64,000 nt of DNA from Bisgaard Taxon 45 (GCA_030783905.1 JAQAHH010000003.1:177422-241421); one strand, 5' to 3'. Positions 18,076 to 27,753 are shown, numbered from the stretch's first letter. Notes: generated from the letters alone by a model not told the origin. Made by a program: numbers and translations.

Positions 18076-19437
18076 ATGACTAGACCTAATATTATTTTTT
18101 ATTTCACTGACCAACAACGTTGGGATACGGTGGGTGCCTATGGGCAACCATTGGATATTACACCAACATTAGATAAATTAGCTGAGGATGGCGTGGTATT
18201 TGAAGAGGCCTATTCTTCACAACCCGTTTGTGGTCCTTGTCGTTCTATTTTCCAAACGGGATTATACCCAACCGAAACGGGTTGTTTCCGTAATAACATT
18301 GCCTTACCGGAAGGGGTAAAAACTATCGCCGATTATTTTAATGAAAATGATTACGATACCGCCTATATTGGCAAATGGCATTTAGCCAGTGACGGGGAAC
18401 TAGAAGAAGAACCAACAATTGACTATACCACCAGTGCAATTCCACCAGAACGCCGCGGTGGATATAAAGGCTTTTGGCGTGCCTCAGATGTTTTAGAATT
18501 TACCTCTCACGGCTATGACGGCTATGTTTTTGATGAGAATATGAATAAATGTGAATTCAAAGGTTATCGCGTTGATTGTATTACCGATTTTGCCTTGGAA
18601 TACCTTGATCAGTATCAAGGCGATAAACCGTTTTTCATGACCATTTCACATATTGAACCGCATCATCAAAATGACCATCATTGCTATGAAGGACCCAATG
18701 GTTCTAAAGTGCGTTTCAAAGACTTCGTGCTACCAACAGATTTAGCCGAATTAAAAGGGAATGCGGCAGAAATGTATCCTGATTACCTTGGTTGTTGCCG
18801 TAGTTTAGACGATAACCTAGCGCGCTTAATTGAGAAATTAAAAGAAAAAGGGCTGTATGATAATACGATTATTGTCTTCGCTTCAGATCATGGTTCTCAT
18901 TTTATGACCCGTAATACCGATGAAAACCTCAATGGCTACGATGACTATAAACGTTCTTGCCATTCTTCTGCACTCCATGTGCCATTGGTCATTGCCGGCG
19001 GTGCCTTCAAAGGTGGAAAACGAGTCAAAGACTTAGTCAGTACCGCCAGTTTACCCAAAACCTTCCTTGCCATGGCGGGTATTGATGTGGGCGAGGCGAT
19101 GATTGGTGAAAACCTACAAGACGTGCTAGAAAATAACTGTCCAAACCGGGTGAATGAGGTATTTGCGCAAATTAGCGAAAGCCGTGTTGGTCGTTGTATC
19201 CGTACCGAAAAATATTTATACAGTGTCTTTGCACCAAATAAACATGGTGGTGTCCACGCAGGCAGTGATGTGTATCAGGAAGACTTCCTCTATGATTTAG
19301 AGAAAGACCCGTATGAATTGAACAACCTCGTACGTGATCCAGCCTACGAACAAGTACGTATTGAATTACGTGAAAAACTCTGTGAACATATGGTAAAAGC
19401 CAAAGAAGCGCGCCCGACCATTCTGCCCGCAGCATAA
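18076..19437 (+). CDS. Type I (formylglycine) sulfatase, no signal peptide
   Basis: 453 residues. Alkaline-phosphatase-fold sulfatase that hydrolyses a sulfate ester (some relatives act on phosphonate or phosphate diesters). It starts directly with the metal-site strand NIIFYFTDQQRWD and has no export signal, so it should act in the cytoplasm. The nucleophile motif is C52-G-P-C-R followed by FQTGLYPTETG, a variant of the classic CxPSR with Cys in place of Ser. IGKWHL, ISHIEPHH and the metal-binding ASDHGSH are also present. The ATG at 18076 follows GAGGA. Cys52 would need conversion to formylglycine, presumably by the radical SAM enzyme four genes upstream. Substrate unknown. Confidence 0.92.
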   Translation: MTRPNIIFYFTDQQRWDTVGAYGQPLDITPTLDKLAEDGVVFEEAYSSQPVCGPCRSIFQTGLYPTETGCFRNNIALPEGVKTIADYFNENDYDTAYIGKWHLASDGELEEEPTIDYTTSAIPPERRGGYKGFWRASDVLEFTSHGYDGYVFDENMNKCEFKGYRVDCITDFALEYLDQYQGDKPFFMTISHIEPHHQNDHHCYEGPNGSKVRFKDFVLPTDLAELKGNAAEMYPDYLGCCRSLDDNLARLIEKLKEKGLYDNTIIVFASDHGSHFMTRNTDENLNGYDDYKRSCHSSALHVPLVIAGGAFKGGKRVKDLVSTASLPKTFLAMAGIDVGEAMIGENLQDVLENNCPNRVNEVFAQISESRVGRCIRTEKYLYSVFAPNKHGGVHAGSDVYQEDFLYDLEKDPYELNNLVRDPAYEQVRIELREKLCEHMVKAKEARPTILPAA

Positions 19438-19447
19438 TGTGTCAGTA

Positions 19448-19488
19448 AGAAGGTCATGCAAAAATAGACGAAGAAGGCATGACCTTCT
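19448..19488 (+). terminator. Stem-loop terminator after the sulfatase gene
   Basis: Perfect 12-bp stem (19448-19459 with 19477-19488, 17-base loop), then GCGCTTTTATCT. It closes the tct-sulfatase unit 10 bases after its stop. Confidence 0.75.
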
Positions 19489-19663
19489 GCGCTTTTATCT
19501 CCTCTGATGAGCGCCAATTTGATGCCTATCTCAAGCCAATCCACTGGCAAGCACGCGGAATAAAATTGCAGAACAGAAAAAAAAGTTTGATAATAAACGG
19601 ATAATTTACAAAGCACAGATCTAATCTGTTTATTTTGTTCACTCCAATTTGTTAGGTTCTGTT

Positions 19664-21613
19664 ATGTATTCAAATTCTGAAAAAAATCACCGCACTTTGC
19701 TGTTTCCTATTTTCTTTTTTATCCTCATTAATCTGTTCGTTTTCACGCTTTCTCGCCTAGGACTGTCGCTCTGGCAAGCTGAACGTGTAAGTGCGGTCAA
19801 TGGTTGGGTTGAGTTATTTGTTCAAGGCTTACGCATAGATATTGTGTCACTCTGTTATTTATTTGGTGTGCCTGCCTTATTGACGGTATTGCTCTATCAT
19901 CACAATGCGCTAGGTCGAATCTGGCAGAAAATATTACGGGTTTGGCTCACGTTCGGTAGTGTCTTTATTTTATTTATGGAAATCGCTACCCCCGCGTTTA
20001 TTGAAACCTATGATTTTCGGCCAAATCGCCTGTTCATCGAATACCTTATTTATCCAAAAGAAGTATTTACTATGCTATTCGAGGGGCATCTACTTTCAAT
20101 GGTAATTAGCTTAGTGGTCACCACCGTTGCCACACTGTGCTATTGGAAGTTAGCAGGATGGGCGGTGAAAAACTTATCTTCACCGAGTTGGAAATTCCGT
20201 CCAGTGATTGCCCTGTTAGTGATCGCCATTGCCTTTATCGGTGCCCGCTCAACGTTTGCGCATCGCGGTATTAACCCAGCAATGGTTGCCTTCTCTTCTG
20301 ATGGTTTAGTCAATTCATTGGTCCTCAATTCAGGCTATTCCGTGATTTATGCCGCACAACAATTTAAAGACGAAGACAATGCCGCCGCGTTATACGGCAA
20401 AATGACAGAAGATGACATGCTACGCATTGTCAAACAAAGTCGTGGCCGCCCAGAAAGTGACTATATTTCGAGTCACTATCCGACCTTAACCAGAAACCAA
20501 GCCACTTACCAAGGCAAACCGAAAAATATTGTGATTATCCTAGAAGAAAGTCTGGGGGCTCAATTTATTGGTACGTTAGGCGGCTTACCGCTTTCCCCTG
20601 AGTTTGATAAGTTAGCACAAGAAGGCTGGTTATTTGAAAATCTGTATGCGACAGGCACTCGCTCAGTACGTGGAATTGAAGCGGTCACTGCGGGATTCAC
20701 GCCAACCCCCGCACGGGCAGTGGTAAAACTCAGTAACAGTCAACACGGTTTCTTTACGATTGCAGAATTATTAGCTAAGCAAGGTTATCACACCTCGTTT
20801 ATTTATGGTGGCGAAAAGCACTTCGATAATATGGCCAGTTTCTTCTATGGTAACGGTTTCCAACAGATTATTGATGAACTGGATTACACTAACCCTAAAT
20901 TCAAAGCCACCTGGGGCGTGAGTGATGAAGATTTATTTGATAAGGCCCATGAAACCTTCACTCAATTACATAAAGAAGGGAAACCTTTCTTTAGCTTAGT
21001 ATTTAGTTCAAGTAACCATGACCCTTTTGAGTTCCCAGACGGCAAGATTGAACTTTATGAACAACCAAAGCAAACCCGCAATAATGCGGCAAAATATGCC
21101 GACTATGCCATCGGTCATTTCTTCAAGTTAGCGAAACAAGCGGATTACTGGAAAGATACACTATTCTTAGTGATTGCAGATCATGACTCACGTGTCGGTG
21201 GTGCTGCACTCGTACCAATTAAACACTTCCATATCCCGGCTTTACTGCTTGGCGATCATGTCGAAGCGAAACGTGATCCACGTTTAGTCAGCCAAATTGA
21301 TATGCCAACGACCTTACTGTCTTTAGCGGGCATCAGTGGGGACTATCCGATGATTGGCTATGACTTGACCAAAGAAGACAATCCAAATCGTGCCTTTATG
21401 CAGTATGATCAAACGCTCGCCATGATGAAAGGTAACGAGGTGGTTATCCTTGCGCCGAAAGTCGAAGCCAAAGGCTATCTCTACGATAAACAAACTCATC
21501 GTTTTACTGAAGCCAATTTATCAGACGCACTGAAAAAAGAAGCACTCGCACATTCGCTCTTGGGCAGTTATTTATATAAAAATCGGTTATATAAATCAGA
21601 AGATAAAAAATAA
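19664..21613 (+). CDS. LtaS-like sulfatase-fold membrane transferase/phosphatase
   Basis: 649 residues. Five N-terminal transmembrane segments are followed from about residue 290 by a periplasmic alkaline-phosphatase-fold domain. The metal and nucleophile residues of the LTA-synthase branch are visible: VIILEESLG (Glu), TGTRSVRG (catalytic Thr near residue 330), a Gly-Glu-Lys-His segment (IYGGEKHFDNM), FSSSNHDPFEFP and VIADHDSRVGG. It is not a formylglycine sulfatase, since the nucleophile is Thr. Gram-negative members may transfer phosphoglycerol or phosphoethanolamine to envelope glycans; the acceptor here is unknown. ATG 19664 is chosen over TTG 19649. Uptake cores lie at 19689 and 19789. 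Confidence 0.85.
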   Translation: MYSNSEKNHRTLLFPIFFFILINLFVFTLSRLGLSLWQAERVSAVNGWVELFVQGLRIDIVSLCYLFGVPALLTVLLYHHNALGRIWQKILRVWLTFGSVFILFMEIATPAFIETYDFRPNRLFIEYLIYPKEVFTMLFEGHLLSMVISLVVTTVATLCYWKLAGWAVKNLSSPSWKFRPVIALLVIAIAFIGARSTFAHRGINPAMVAFSSDGLVNSLVLNSGYSVIYAAQQFKDEDNAAALYGKMTEDDMLRIVKQSRGRPESDYISSHYPTLTRNQATYQGKPKNIVIILEESLGAQFIGTLGGLPLSPEFDKLAQEGWLFENLYATGTRSVRGIEAVTAGFTPTPARAVVKLSNSQHGFFTIAELLAKQGYHTSFIYGGEKHFDNMASFFYGNGFQQIIDELDYTNPKFKATWGVSDEDLFDKAHETFTQLHKEGKPFFSLVFSSSNHDPFEFPDGKIELYEQPKQTRNNAAKYADYAIGHFFKLAKQADYWKDTLFLVIADHDSRVGGAALVPIKHFHIPALLLGDHVEAKRDPRLVSQIDMPTTLLSLAGISGDYPMIGYDLTKEDNPNRAFMQYDQTLAMMKGNEVVILAPKVEAKGYLYDKQTHRFTEANLSDALKKEALAHSLLGSYLYKNRLYKSEDKK

Positions 21614-21685
21614 ACAATACAAATCAATAATAGGACAAAAAACGTCCCATATATTAAATTTTCTCTTTTAAAAAGGCTTATTAAT

Positions 21686-21730
21686 TGAAATAAAATGAAA
21701 AATTAGCGCGTAATCGATCATTTTATTTCA
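21686..21730 (+). other. Long A+T-rich hairpin in the nhaA leader
   Basis: Perfect 13-bp stem (21686-21698 with 21718-21730) with a 19-base loop, followed by TTTTTC. It lies 65 bases upstream of nhaA and 73 bases after the previous stop. It may terminate the upstream gene or form part of an nhaA 5' leader. Confidence 0.55.
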
Positions 21731-21794
21731 TTTTTCAGCACAAAAAGTGATATAAATATAATCATCATAAAAAAAAGATATATAGAGGGGAAAA

Positions 21795-22976
21795 ATGTTA
21801 ACACCAATTCAAAATTTTCTGAAACAAGAAGCAGCGGGGGGGATTCTGCTGTTTATTTTTGCAACCTTAGCCATTATTCTCGCCAATACTCCATTAAGTT
21901 ACTTGTACTTTGATTTTTTACAAACACCTGTGAGTATCCAAATTGGCGCGTTCATTATTAATAAACCGCTTTTAATGTGGGTGAACGATGGGTTAATGGC
22001 TGTCTTTTTCATGCTCGTCGGGATGGAAGTCAAGCGTGAATTATTAGAAGGCTCGTTATCCAGTTATCAACGCGCTATTTTTCCCGCCATTGCCGCCACA
22101 GGGGGCATGATTATCCCGGCCATTATTTTTCTTGTGTTTAACGCAACACATCCTGAATTCCAACAAGGCTGGGCTATTCCAATGGCAACGGATATTGCCT
22201 TTGCCCTTGGCGTTGTCGCTTTATTAGGTAAACGTGTTCCACTGGCGCTGAAAATCTTTTTGTTAGCATTAGCCATTATTGATGACTTAGGGGCAATTGT
22301 GGTCATCGCCTTATTTTTCTCTCATGATTTAAGCCCACAAGCGTTTATCTTTGCTGGTGTTGCCGTGGCGATATTAATCACCATGAACCGTTTAAAAATT
22401 ACCGCACTCTCCGCCTATGGTATTGTCGGGCTTATTCTTTGGGCATCGGTACTCAAATCTGGCGTCCACGCGACATTAGCTGGTGTCATTATCGGTTTTT
22501 GTATCCCATTGAATGGTAAAAAAGGAGAACGCCCCTTAGATGATTTCGAACATACGTTATCCCCTTGGAGTGCTTTCGCCATTTTACCATTGTTCGCTTT
22601 CTGTAACGCTGGTGTGTCCTTAATTGGCATGGGGATGGATAATTTAACCTCGACCTTACCAATGGGGATTGCCCTTGGCTTATTATTAGGCAAACCACTC
22701 GGTATTTTCGCCTTCTGCTTTATTGCCGTAAAACTTGGCATCGCCAAACTGTCTGAAGGGATTAACTTCAAACAAATTTTTGCCGTGTCAGTACTTTGCG
22801 GTATTGGCTTTACTATGTCGATGTTCCTCGCGGGCCTCGCCTTTGGAGGAGAAAGTGACAGCGAAAATGTCACTGCACTCGCCCGTTTGGGGATTCTGAT
22901 TGGTTCTGGTGTCGCCGCGCTATTAGGCTATGTATTGTTAAAAATGTCTACAAACGAACCCATTGAGGCACAATAA
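21795..22976 (+). CDS. nhaA: Na+/H+ antiporter NhaA
   Basis: Inner-membrane antiporter that expels sodium (and lithium) in exchange for protons, protecting against salt and alkaline pH. 393 residues, near E. coli (388), with about 12 hydrophobic segments. Key motifs are [11 protein letters not shown], containing the Asp near the active site, and [16 protein letters not shown] with the paired aspartates essential for transport. The C-terminal [12 protein letters not shown] is also conserved. GAGGGG precedes the ATG. It is a single-gene unit ending at a strong terminator. Confidence 0.97.
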   Translation: MLTPIQNFLKQEAAGGILLFIFATLAIILANTPLSYLYFDFLQTPVSIQIGAFIINKPLLMWVNDGLMAVFFMLVGMEVKRELLEGSLSSYQRAIFPAIAATGGMIIPAIIFLVFNATHPEFQQGWAIPMATDIAFALGVVALLGKRVPLALKIFLLALAIIDDLGAIVVIALFFSHDLSPQAFIFAGVAVAILITMNRLKITALSAYGIVGLILWASVLKSGVHATLAGVIIGFCIPLNGKKGERPLDDFEHTLSPWSAFAILPLFAFCNAGVSLIGMGMDNLTSTLPMGIALGLLLGKPLGIFAFCFIAVKLGIAKLSEGINFKQIFAVSVLCGIGFTMSMFLAGLAFGGESDSENVTALARLGILIGSGVAALLGYVLLKMSTNEPIEAQ

Positions 22977-22984
22977 ATCAAGTG

Positions 22985-23024
22985 AAACACACCACCACCC
23001 CATATAAAGGTGGTGTGTTTTTAT
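22985..23024 (+). terminator. Rho-independent terminator after nhaA
   Basis: Perfect 12-bp G+C-rich stem (22985-22996 with 23009-23020, loop 12) running into TTTTTAT, 9 bases after the stop. Confidence 0.9.
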
Positions 23025-23101
23025 CCTTTAAAAAAAGAGCATTTACTGAACACGCCCCCAAGCAAACAAACTTCAGTAGGCTATCAGTATAGGAACAGAT
23101 T

Positions 23102-23803
23102 ATGTTACGCGTGCGCTATGCACATGAAAGAGGAAAAAGTCATCCAGCAATCCACTGGCTAAAGGGATATCATAGTTTTTCCTTTGCTGATTATTATTCT
23201 CCCCACCATATGCACTTCTCACATTTACGCGTGATTAACGAAGATATCATTGCCCCGCAACATGGCTTTGATATGCACCCTCATCAAGATATGGAAATTT
23301 TAACGTATATCTTGTCTGGCACAATTGAACATCAAGATAGTATGGGTAATCATACCCAATTACATGCGGGAGAATTTCAAATCATGTCGGCAGGATCAGG
23401 CGTGCATCACGCTGAAATCAATCCGAATAGTGAGCGTGATGTCCATTTATATCAAATTTGGATCTTACCAAAGTCAAAAGGCATTACACCACGTTATCAA
23501 CAAGGGCACTTTGCTGACAAAGAAGGGGCAACCTTGATTTTATCCCCAGAAGAAAAAGAGGGTGCCTTTTATATTCACCAAGACATGTCTTTATGGCGCT
23601 GGCAACTCAGTGTAGAACAAAGTGCGGTCAAAACGATTCCACTTTTGCCAACACGGCGTTATTGGCTACAACTGATACAAGGGCAACTGCGTATAAATGA
23701 TATACACCTGAACAGTAGTGACGGCCTAGCAATTAGACAGGAAAATGCCTTACAGATTGAACTGATGCAAAACAGCGAATTTTTATTGTTCGATTTAGTA
23801 TAA
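23102..23803 (+). CDS. Pirin family cupin protein
   Basis: 233 residues, bicupin of the pirin family (E. coli YhhW-like). The N-terminal cupin has the metal ligands in HPHQDMEILTYIL and the HQDSMG and GSGVHHAEIN segments; the second cupin is degenerate. Some relatives have quercetin 2,3-dioxygenase activity, but a physiological role is not established. It stands alone between nhaA and ubiE. An uptake core lies at 23620 and a weak terminator follows. Confidence 0.92.
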   Translation: MLRVRYAHERGKSHPAIHWLKGYHSFSFADYYSPHHMHFSHLRVINEDIIAPQHGFDMHPHQDMEILTYILSGTIEHQDSMGNHTQLHAGEFQIMSAGSGVHHAEINPNSERDVHLYQIWILPKSKGITPRYQQGHFADKEGATLILSPEEKEGAFYIHQDMSLWRWQLSVEQSAVKTIPLLPTRRYWLQLIQGQLRINDIHLNSSDGLAIRQENALQIELMQNSEFLLFDLV

Positions 23804-23814
23804 CTCGAGAAAAG

Positions 23815-23838
23815 TAGCAGAATTCTGCGCTATTTTTT
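23815..23838 (+). terminator. Probable terminator after the pirin gene
   Basis: Imperfect stem TAGC-AGAA with TTCT-GC-GCTA (two-base bulge) followed directly by six T residues, 12 bases after the stop. Confidence 0.55.
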
Positions 23839-23877
23839 GTTATCCTTAGTTCAATTTCAGTTCTATGGATATTCGCT

Positions 23878-24684
23878 ATGACAGATCAACAGGCTTTTAC
23901 GACCGAACAAACGCAACTCGACCCGACTTTCTCACCTTCAACAGAAGAAACTACCCATTTTGGTTTTAAGACCGTGGCAAAATCAGAGAAACAAAAAATG
24001 GTTGCCAATGTGTTCCATTCCGTCGCGGGAAAATACGACTTAATGAATGACCTCCTTTCGTTTGGGATTCACCGTGTTTGGAAACGCTTCACCATTGATT
24101 GCAGCGGGGTACGTAAAGGCCATAAAGTCTTAGATCTGGCGGGTGGAACAGGGGATTTTACAGCAAAATTCTCGCGTATAGTGGGATCAACCGGTGAGGT
24201 TATCCTCGCGGATATTAATGATTCGATGTTACGTGTTGGTCGAGAAAAACTGCGCAATCTTGGCGTTGTCGGCAATGTCAATTATGTTCAAGCCAATGCG
24301 GAAGCTTTGCCTTTTCCTGATAATACCTTCGATTGTGTGATCATCAGTTTTGGTCTGCGTAATGTAACAGATAAAGACAAAGCGCTGCGTTCTATGTTTC
24401 GAGTGTTGAAACCCGGTGGCAGACTATTAGTACTTGAATTTTCGAAACCGATTTTAGATCCACTCAGTAAAATTTATCATTTCTACTCTTTCAATATTTT
24501 GCCAAAAATTGGTGAAGTGGTGGTCAATGATGGGGATAGCTATCGCTATCTTGCAGAATCTATCCGTATGCATCCTGAACAAGAGGTGTTAAAACAAATG
24601 ATGATTGATGCGGGTTTCGAGCAAGTCAATTACTACAACTTAAGTGCAGGTATTGTAGCATTACACCGAGGTTACAAATTCTAA
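23878..24684 (+). CDS. ubiE: Ubiquinone/menaquinone C-methyltransferase UbiE
   Basis: SAM-dependent methyltransferase acting on demethylmenaquinone and on the benzoquinol intermediate of ubiquinone synthesis. The SAM-binding motif [11 protein letters not shown], the [12 protein letters not shown] segment and the family signature [12 protein letters not shown] are all visible. 268 residues; the N-terminal extension (about 25 residues, [11 protein letters not shown]) is not unusual for the genus. It opens the ubiE-ubiJ-ubiB-tatABC cluster, the same order as in E. coli except for one inserted gene. Confidence 0.97.
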   Translation: MTDQQAFTTEQTQLDPTFSPSTEETTHFGFKTVAKSEKQKMVANVFHSVAGKYDLMNDLLSFGIHRVWKRFTIDCSGVRKGHKVLDLAGGTGDFTAKFSRIVGSTGEVILADINDSMLRVGREKLRNLGVVGNVNYVQANAEALPFPDNTFDCVIISFGLRNVTDKDKALRSMFRVLKPGGRLLVLEFSKPILDPLSKIYHFYSFNILPKIGEVVVNDGDSYRYLAESIRMHPEQEVLKQMMIDAGFEQVNYYNLSAGIVALHRGYKF

Positions 24685-24700
24685 CATTGAGGGTAAGGGC

Positions 24701-25402
24701 ATGAAGTATCGAGCTGAAAATCATTCAAAATTGGTCTTGATCTTATTAGGACTCGATATTTTTATCCACGCGCTACAAATCTGGTTAAGCCGTGAAATAA
24801 TACGTGCCACCGATGCACTCTTATTAGTGAACGAAAACATCGCTCTCCATGCCTTACCCAAAGACGTCGCACAATTGTTCCAGTTCAATGCCTTTCTCCA
24901 CACGGTAAAAATGGTTGGCTTTGTAGTATTGGGGATGACGATCTTAAGTTGGATCTATCGTGCCCACCGTTTTGTTCATACCACCGTCAATGCCACGAAT
25001 ATTCAGTTTACGGATCCCGCTTGTGTGGTGTATTTTTTTCTCCCCGTTGCCAATTTATTTATGCCTTACAAAGCCATGAAGGAAACCTGGCTCGCCAGTG
25101 AACACCCTAATCTTTGGCAGAATAAACCGACGCCTATCACCTTAATTCTATGGTGGTCAATCTGGTTGCTCCGTATCAATTTTGGCATCATGTTATTTTT
25201 GGTGAGAGATGAATACGTTACAAGCGTCAAAAATATGAATGAGTTAGCGTTTCTGAGTATATTTGATAGTCTATTAGCCATACCACTTGCCTTGTTGTTT
25301 TTGTTAATAGTTATCCAAGTGCAACAAATTCAAAATAACTATCAAGCAAAAGAAACAAACCAGCACAACAAAAAAATCAGCCAAAGTTCCTTAGTGAGCT
25401 AA
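24701..25402 (+). CDS. DUF4328 family membrane protein inserted in the ubi operon
   Basis: 233 residues with about five to six hydrophobic segments and conserved features of the DUF4328 family: WIYRAHRFVH, the PVANLFMPYKAMKETW loop and WWSIWLLR. The function of the family is unknown. It lies between ubiE and ubiJ with gaps of 16 and 9 bases, so it is certainly co-transcribed. In E. coli ubiE and ubiJ are direct neighbours. No enzymatic residues can be recognised. Confidence 0.85.
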   Translation: MKYRAENHSKLVLILLGLDIFIHALQIWLSREIIRATDALLLVNENIALHALPKDVAQLFQFNAFLHTVKMVGFVVLGMTILSWIYRAHRFVHTTVNATNIQFTDPACVVYFFLPVANLFMPYKAMKETWLASEHPNLWQNKPTPITLILWWSIWLLRINFGIMLFLVRDEYVTSVKNMNELAFLSIFDSLLAIPLALLFLLIVIQVQQIQNNYQAKETNQHNKKISQSSLVS

Positions 25403-25411
25403 AGAGTATCT

Positions 25412-26044
25412 ATGCAATTCACTTTTTTCCAGCAACTGATGTTGCCACAATGTCTATGTGCCAGTGTAGAAACACTGCTTAATCAATTAATTCAACAAAC
25501 CGCGTACTGCGAGCCACATTTACGCAAGCTCAATAACAAAGTTTTGGCGGTTAAGCTGCAAAAACTCGAGCTGCCAATCTATTTTTTCTTTTCACTTCAG
25601 CGGATAGATGTACTCAGTCAATATGAAGGTGAGCCTGATTGTGCAGTGGATATTGCGCCGAGTGTATTGTTTCATTTGCCGAAAAAATCACAGTTAAGTC
25701 AATTTATTAACGATAAATCGCTCTATCTACAAGGTGACTTACAAGTGCTACAAGATTTTGTTGCCCTGATTGAGTTTTTAGAAAAAGATCCCGCGGAATT
25801 ACTGTCACCTTACCTCGGCGATGTCGCAGCCCAAAGCGCTGTGGACTTTGTCACCAAATTCACGCAAATGGCGAAATATAAACTCAGTCAAAGCCAACAA
25901 TTTTGGGGTGAACGCTTAACCGAAGAATGGCAAGTGATCTCGCCCAGTCTGGCTATCGCGGATTTTTGTGATCAAGTCAATGAGTTAGCCACTCAGACCA
26001 CACATTTAGAACAAAAAATCGACACACTTTTCAACAAGAAATAG
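25412..26044 (+). CDS. ubiJ: Ubiquinone biosynthesis accessory factor UbiJ (SCP2 domain)
   Basis: 210 residues with an N-terminal SCP2-like lipid-binding domain (LRKLNNKVLAVKLQKLELPIYF and the LYLQGDLQVLQDFVALIEFL segment) and a C-terminal coiled-coil helix (VNELATQTTHLEQKIDTL). UbiJ binds lipid intermediates and supports the soluble ubiquinone synthesis complex. The position between ubiE and ubiB supports the call. Confidence 0.92.
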   Translation: MQFTFFQQLMLPQCLCASVETLLNQLIQQTAYCEPHLRKLNNKVLAVKLQKLELPIYFFFSLQRIDVLSQYEGEPDCAVDIAPSVLFHLPKKSQLSQFINDKSLYLQGDLQVLQDFVALIEFLEKDPAELLSPYLGDVAAQSAVDFVTKFTQMAKYKLSQSQQFWGERLTEEWQVISPSLAIADFCDQVNELATQTTHLEQKIDTLFNKK

Positions 26045-26061
26045 CTCAATACGGATAACGA

Positions 26062-27645
26062 ATGCAACTTAACGATATTTCTCACTTATATAAAATCATT
26101 AAAACCTTTTTAATTTATGGGATTGATGAAGCACTACCTGAGCACCGTTATACGCGGGCGGTTCGTTGTTGGCGTAAGACATTATTTTGGTTACGAAATA
26201 AGCATAAAGATAAAACTTTTGGTTTACGTTTACGCTTAGCATTACAAGAGCTGGGACCGGTTTGGATAAAACTAGGACAGATGCTCTCCACTCGACGTGA
26301 TTTATTTCCACCGGAGATTGCTGACGAATTAGCATTATTACAGGATCAAGTTGACCCCTTTGATGGAAAAATAGCGCGAGAGAAAATTGAACAAGCGTTA
26401 GGGGCGCCACTCGACACGTGGTTTGAAGAGTTTGATGAAATTGCCTTAGCCTCGGCGTCCATTGCGCAAGTTCACACAGCAAAATTCAAACAAAATGCAC
26501 CGCACTTAGACAAGCAACTGGCTGGCAAAGAAGTGGTGCTCAAAGTGTTACGTCCCAATATCCAACATATGATTCAAGCTGACTTAAGCTTAATGTATAA
26601 AATTGCCAGCTGGATCCCACGTTTAAAAGCGGAAGGCCGACGTTTACGTCCAGTAGAAGTCGTACGTGAGTATGAAAAGACCTTGCGCGATGAATTAGAT
26701 TTGCGCCGTGAAATGGCAAATGCCATTCAGCTACGAGCGAATTTTGAAAATAGCCCCATGTTATACATCCCGGAAATGTATAAGCAATTTTGCCACAAAA
26801 CAGTCATTGTCATGGAACGTATCTATGGGATTCCTGTGTCCGATATTGAGGCGCTCCATGCTAATGGCACCAATATGAAATTACTGGCAGAACGCGGCGT
26901 ACAGGTGTTTTTTACTCAGGTTTTTCGGGACAGTTTTTTCCATGCTGACATGCACCCTGGTAATATTTTTGTCAATCGAGCACATCCTGACGATCCCCAA
27001 TATATTGGGATCGATTGTGGCATTGTGGGACGCCTCAATGATCATGATAAACGTTATTTAGCAGAAAGCTTTGTGGCGTTTTTTAATCGCGACTATCGCC
27101 GTGTAGCGGAAATGCATGTTGCATCGGGTTGGACACCGAAAGACACCAATATTGATGATTTTGAACAGGCTTTTCGAGAGGTATGTGAACCGATCTTTGC
27201 TAAACCATTATCTGAGATTTCTTTTGGTCATGTGCTATTAAATTTATTTAATGTGGCACGCGAATACAATATGGAAGTACAGCCGCAATTGGTCTTACTG
27301 CAAAAAACCTTACTCTACATTGAAGGCTTAGGCAGACAGCTCTATCCACAACTGGATTTATGGGATACGGCGAAACCTTTCTTACAAAAATGGCTTGATG
27401 AGCAAATGGGGATAAAAGCCTTTACTCAATCCGTCAAACAGAAATTGCCTTATTGGCGTGAGCATGTCGTCGATTTACCAGAAAATGTGATGGATGCCTT
27501 GGCGCAACAAAAAATCATTGCGCAAGAATTAGCACACTTAAATCGTACCCTAACTCGAAAACGTCATCTCCCCCATCTCAGCTCGTTTGTACTGGGGTTA
27601 GGCACTGGACTGCTTATCTGGCTGTTGATTAACTTACTGAGCTGA
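26062..27645 (+). CDS. ubiB: Ubiquinone biosynthesis kinase-like protein UbiB
   Basis: 527 residues. Atypical kinase-like (ADCK/ABC1) ATPase needed for ubiquinone synthesis. The KxGQ motif ([11 protein letters not shown]), the [13 protein letters not shown] segment in place of a normal glycine loop, the [10 protein letters not shown] hinge, [10 protein letters not shown] catalytic loop and the IDCGIVGRL metal motif are all present. Hydrophobic C-terminal helices ([21 protein letters not shown]) anchor it in the membrane. It follows ubiJ by 17 bases. A DNA uptake core lies at 26499. Confidence 0.96.
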   Translation: MQLNDISHLYKIIKTFLIYGIDEALPEHRYTRAVRCWRKTLFWLRNKHKDKTFGLRLRLALQELGPVWIKLGQMLSTRRDLFPPEIADELALLQDQVDPFDGKIAREKIEQALGAPLDTWFEEFDEIALASASIAQVHTAKFKQNAPHLDKQLAGKEVVLKVLRPNIQHMIQADLSLMYKIASWIPRLKAEGRRLRPVEVVREYEKTLRDELDLRREMANAIQLRANFENSPMLYIPEMYKQFCHKTVIVMERIYGIPVSDIEALHANGTNMKLLAERGVQVFFTQVFRDSFFHADMHPGNIFVNRAHPDDPQYIGIDCGIVGRLNDHDKRYLAESFVAFFNRDYRRVAEMHVASGWTPKDTNIDDFEQAFREVCEPIFAKPLSEISFGHVLLNLFNVAREYNMEVQPQLVLLQKTLLYIEGLGRQLYPQLDLWDTAKPFLQKWLDEQMGIKAFTQSVKQKLPYWREHVVDLPENVMDALAQQKIIAQELAHLNRTLTRKRHLPHLSSFVLGLGTGLLIWLLINLLS

Positions 27646-27753
27646 TCAAGCGCAAGAGAAAAGAAAATAATATGAATTGGCTATTGTTCAAATGCAGTAA
27701 AAAAGCTATATTCACCAACATTCATTTTTCAACATACTAAAGAAGGATAAAAT

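Noticed and set aside
19664..21613. Second client sulfatase for the radical SAM maturase
   Set aside because: The nucleophile is threonine in TGTRS, the LTA-synthase type; it has no Cys or Ser formylglycine motif and has its own transcription unit.
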